Source: Clostridiales bacterium
GTDB lineage: Bacteria; Bacillota; Clostridia; Oscillospirales; Acutalibacteraceae
DNA length: 7,567 nt
NCBI GenBank assembly: GCA_012516295.1
Contig: JAAYWU010000197.1
Location: 1 to 7,567 of the forward strand
Reading direction: 5' to 3'
Of this stretch, positions 6,087 to 7,567 are shown piece after piece. Position numbers and translations under genes: made by a program. The notes beneath the pieces were generated by a model, which saw nothing but the letters and a program-made list of their open reading frames with translations, was not told the origin of the DNA and ran no database searches. Every line of letters starts with the position of its first letter. Position 1 is the first letter of the stretch.

Positions 6087-6167
6087 CCTCCCCTATTAGT
6101 CTCTTTTATATCTATTCGAAAGAATTTCCGGTTAGCACATAAAATTAATTTTTACCCGTGCAAATAA

Positions 6168-6196
6168 TTTACATAAATGGAAAAATATACTATAAT
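6168..6196 (+). promoter_or_regulatory. Sigma-A-like promoter of abrB
   Basis: TTTACA (6168-6173), a 17-base spacer and a perfect TATAAT (6191-6196) give a near-consensus promoter. The predicted start is near 6203, about 38 nt before the abrB ATG. No good Spo0A box (TGTCGAA type) was found; the nearest, TATTCGAA around 6112-6119, is a poor match. Confidence 0.8.
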
Positions 6197-6240
6197 TTTG
6201 TCATAGATAAGGAAGCCGAAAAGAAAGGTGATGATAAAGG

Positions 6241-6498
6241 ATGAAATCGACAGGTATTGTTCGTAAAGTTGACGAATTAGGTCGAATTGTGTTGCCGAAA
6301 GAACTCAGAATGACTCTTAACATAAAAGAAAAAGATCCGCTTCAAATTTTTGTCGATGACGACGGCAGGATTATTCTTCAAAAATACGAGCCTGCATGTG
6401 TTTTTTGTAACAGTATGAACGACGTCATATCGTTTAAAGGCCGCAATATTTGCCGCGATTGTATGGAGAAACTGTCAAGCAAACTGGAGGATAATTAA
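6241..6498 (+). CDS. abrB: AbrB-family transition-state regulator with C-terminal zinc-ribbon
   Basis: An 85-residue DNA-binding protein. The N-terminal swapped-hairpin domain MKSTGIVRKVDELGRIVLPK (1-20) and following ELRMTLNIKEKD (21-32) are almost identical to Bacillus AbrB/SpoVT. The C-terminal half differs: it holds C53-x-x-C56 and C71-x-x-C74, which should bind zinc, as in many clostridial AbrB proteins, instead of the Bacillus multimerisation domain. AbrB proteins repress stationary-phase and sporulation genes as tetramers. GAAAGGTG (6223-6230) is the ribosome site, 10 bases before the ATG. The gene is divergent from spmA and lies just upstream of an HD-domain gene. AbrB may act on this intergenic region, but no operator is visible to me. 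Confidence 0.93.
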   Translation: MKSTGIVRKVDELGRIVLPKELRMTLNIKEKDPLQIFVDDDGRIILQKYEPACVFCNSMNDVISFKGRNICRDCMEKLSSKLEDN

Positions 6499-6513
6499 TT
6501 GCATCCCTCCCCT

Positions 6514-6536
6514 TGACCGCGTCGGCATCTTTTTTT
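6514..6536 (+). terminator. Weak intrinsic terminator after abrB
   Basis: A short stem (TG-CCG with CGG-CA, one bulged A, 6514-6527) is followed by TC and seven T (6530-6536). The stem is short, so readthrough into the HD gene is likely. Confidence 0.4.
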
Positions 6537-6556
6537 GGGAAGTCCAATATTTCCCC

Positions 6557-6585
6557 TTGCTTTATGCTCTATAAAGATTTATGAT
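6557..6585 (+). promoter_or_regulatory. Possible promoter of the HD-domain gene
   Basis: TTGCTT (6557-6562), a 17-base spacer and TATGAT (6580-6585). The -10 box is good and the -35 box moderate. The predicted start near 6592 would leave only about 15 nt before the ATG at 6607. Confidence 0.4.
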
Positions 6586-6606
6586 TATACCAGTACAAAA
6601 TCGGAG

Positions 6607-7089
6607 ATGAGCAATCTGAAACTAACGGCAGAGGAAAAACAGTTTTTTAAAAGCTGTACGGAGGAATTATTGAATTCCGACGATGTACAGTTAATGGATA
6701 CTTTCATACAGCATGCGGACGTTTCCTGTTTAAAACACAGCATTTCCGTCGCTTACCTCAGCTTCTGGATTTGCCGTAAGCTGAATCTGCAAGTTGATTA
6801 CCGGAGTATTATCCGGGGCGCGCTTCTGCATGACTTTTTTCTATATGACTGGCATAATACAAAAAATCCGATGGGGCTGCACGGCTTTAAGCATCCGCTT
6901 ACCGCTCTTGCAAACGCGGAAAAACATTTTTCGCTGAATGACTTGGAAAAAGATATTATTGTAAAGCATATGTGGCCATTGACAATCAAATTTCCGAAAT
7001 ATAAGGAAGCTTACATCGTCAGCTTTTCGGACAAATTTTGCTCCATTGCTGAAATTTTACGGATTTCTTCTGTAACCGAGTCCTATTAA
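6607..7089 (+). CDS. Small HD-domain protein (predicted phosphohydrolase)
   Basis: A soluble protein of 160 residues if started at 6607. It resembles a compact HD-domain family common in Clostridia. Possible metal ligands are His44 (CLKHSI), the His75-Asp76 doublet (LLHDFF), His92/His96 (LHGFKHP), His121 (KHMWP) and Asp142 (FSDKF), in the order H...HD...H...D typical of HD hydrolases. Substrate unknown. HD proteins often cleave nucleotides or cyclic nucleotides. The start is uncertain: GGAG lies only one base before the ATG. CTG at 6619 (Leu5), with better spacing, is an alternative. A TTG at 6535 is unlikely because it falls in the T-run after abrB. It follows abrB in the same direction and ends 3 bases before a strong terminator. 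Confidence 0.8.
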   Translation: MSNLKLTAEEKQFFKSCTEELLNSDDVQLMDTFIQHADVSCLKHSISVAYLSFWICRKLNLQVDYRSIIRGALLHDFFLYDWHNTKNPMGLHGFKHPLTALANAEKHFSLNDLEKDIIVKHMWPLTIKFPKYKEAYIVSFSDKFCSIAEILRISSVTESY

Positions 7090-7091
7090 TG

Positions 7092-7127
7092 AGAGCCGCC
7101 AAGTTTTTGGCGGCTCTTTTAATTTTC
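7092..7127 (+). terminator. Intrinsic terminator of the HD-domain gene
   Basis: A perfect 11-base-pair stem (7092-7102 with 7107-7117, core GAGCCGCCAA) with a GTTT loop, followed by TTTT-AA-TTTT. Confidence 0.92.
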
Positions 7128-7146
7128 TATAACAGGAATAGTCACC

Positions 7147-7171
7147 CCCCCGGCTGCGCTGGGGGTTTTTT
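7147..7171 (+). terminator. Second terminator-like hairpin
   Basis: CCCCC (7147-7151) pairs with GGGGG (7161-7165). Inner GGC/GCT pairs (one G-U) leave a TGC loop, and six T follow (7166-7171). It may back up the terminator at 7092-7127 or be the edge of the repeat-like stretch that follows. Confidence 0.6.
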
Positions 7172-7317
7172 CCTATGCGGGCAGGCCCTTCTCGTTCATA
7201 GAAACTGCCTAGCTTCTCTTGGAAACTGAAATGCTGGGATTGTGGGTCAGGCTTCGCCCGCATTTGGGGCGCCACTATAACTTTTTTGAACCCCCGGCAT
7301 AGCCGGGTGTTTTCAAA
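7172..7317. repeat. Hairpin-rich non-coding stretch, possible repeat element
   Basis: No convincing gene is present between 7090 and 7425. Within it, ATGCGGGC (7175-7182) is inverted as GCCCGCAT (7256-7263). GAAACTG occurs twice (7201-7207, 7222-7228), and CAGGC occurs at 7182-7186 and 7248-7252. A second CCCGGC-ATA-GCCGGG hairpin (7293-7307) sits inside TTTGAA/TTCAAA arms (7285-7290, 7312-7317). The two CCCCCGGC hairpins at 7147 and 7291 bracket the stretch and resemble each other. This looks like a dispersed repeat or small non-autonomous element, but copies elsewhere cannot be seen here. Confidence 0.35.
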
Positions 7318-7328
7318 TTACAATGAAA

Positions 7329-7363
7329 CAGGCCGGCACCGTCTGAAAGACGCTGTCAGCCTG
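7329..7363 (-). terminator. Hairpin downstream of the right-edge gene, probable weak terminator
   Basis: CAGGC (7329-7333) pairs with GCCTG (7359-7363). The inner part pairs with single mismatches up to AGACG/CGTCT around a short loop. On the minus strand it is followed by TTTCATTGTAATTT, a weak T-rich tract, 63 bases after the stop of the right-edge gene. Confidence 0.45.
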
Positions 7364-7425
7364 CGTAAATTCTTATATGATACAGCCGCTATTCCCGGCG
7401 GAGGGGAAACCGAACGCACTTCTTT

Positions 7426-7567
7426 TTATAGAAGCCTGGTATCGTTAATAATCAGCTCGAACTGAAGGCCCAAATACCGTGCGGCCTGCCGGCACAGTAC
7501 CATACGGGTCATGAAAATTTCGAAATATTCCATGACGGGGCAAATATCCGTATCAATGGTAATATCG
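7426..7567 (-). CDS. Unrecognised protein, C-terminal fragment
   Basis: The last 46 codons of a minus-strand frame that enters from the right edge and ends at TAA 7426-7428. The visible peptide starts DITIDTDICPVMEYFEIF and ends FELIINDTRLL. Its codon use is sensible, it is the only minus-strand frame open through this stretch, and it ends shortly before a hairpin, so it is probably real. I do not recognise the family. Cys9 of the fragment and the amphipathic end give no functional clue. Confidence 0.55.
   Translation of the reverse strand, partial: DITIDTDICPVMEYFEIFMTRMVLCRQAARYLGLQFELIINDTRLL

Noticed and set aside
6535..6606. TTG start at 6535 for the HD-domain protein
   Set aside because: The codon is inside the T-run after abrB, upstream of the likely promoter, and the extra residues show no family features.
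7057..7275. Minus-strand frame of 72 codons
   Set aside because: It runs through two terminator hairpins and the end of the HD gene; its sequence reflects the GC hairpins, not a protein.

Overview
The window looks like a chromosomal segment of an endospore-forming Clostridia bacterium, probably of the Oscillospiraceae/Ruminococcaceae kind. The evidence is a spmA-spmB pair, a clostridial-style AbrB with a C-terminal zinc-ribbon, FeoB, a type III pantothenate kinase, sigma-A-like promoters, strong AGGAGG-type ribosome sites and many intrinsic terminators. The lineage is inferred from gene content and protein style, not from a database search. No rRNA, tRNA, CRISPR array or intact transposase was seen.

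Left part (1-2183): two divergent sugar-nucleotide units. On the minus strand a left-handed beta-helix N-acetyltransferase of the WbpD/WlbB type is followed, stop touching start, by the first 21 codons of a DegT/WbpE-like aminotransferase that leaves the window. On the plus strand a complete ArnB/PseC-like PLP aminotransferase ends in a strong terminator. The 307-base gap between them holds two face-to-face sigma-A-like promoters whose -35 boxes form an inverted repeat. It also holds a leader of about 165 nt with a possible three-way junction and a possible pairing over the Shine-Dalgarno. Together these genes probably make an amino sugar for a surface glycan or glycoprotein.

Middle part (2186-3130): a type III pantothenate kinase (coaX) on the minus strand. 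Its frame is cut by an in-frame TAA at codon 214, and a recognisable family C-terminus of 40 residues follows the stop. The remaining part also differs from the family at two usually conserved positions (Glu6, and GADL in place of GADR).

Middle-right part (3097-6086): a tight minus-strand operon spmA-spmB-feoB closed by a terminator that overlaps the feoB stop codon. SpmA and SpmB are spore-maturation membrane proteins with Gate-type domains. FeoB is a GTPase-driven ferrous iron transporter whose membrane part carries the same kind of Gate domain, so the linkage is thought-provoking.

Right part (6168-7567): divergent from spmA, a sigma-A-like promoter drives abrB, a transition-state regulator. 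A small HD-domain protein follows and ends in a strong terminator. The next 300 or so bases are non-coding and hairpin-rich and resemble a repeat element. The last 142 bases are the C-terminal end of an unrecognised minus-strand gene.
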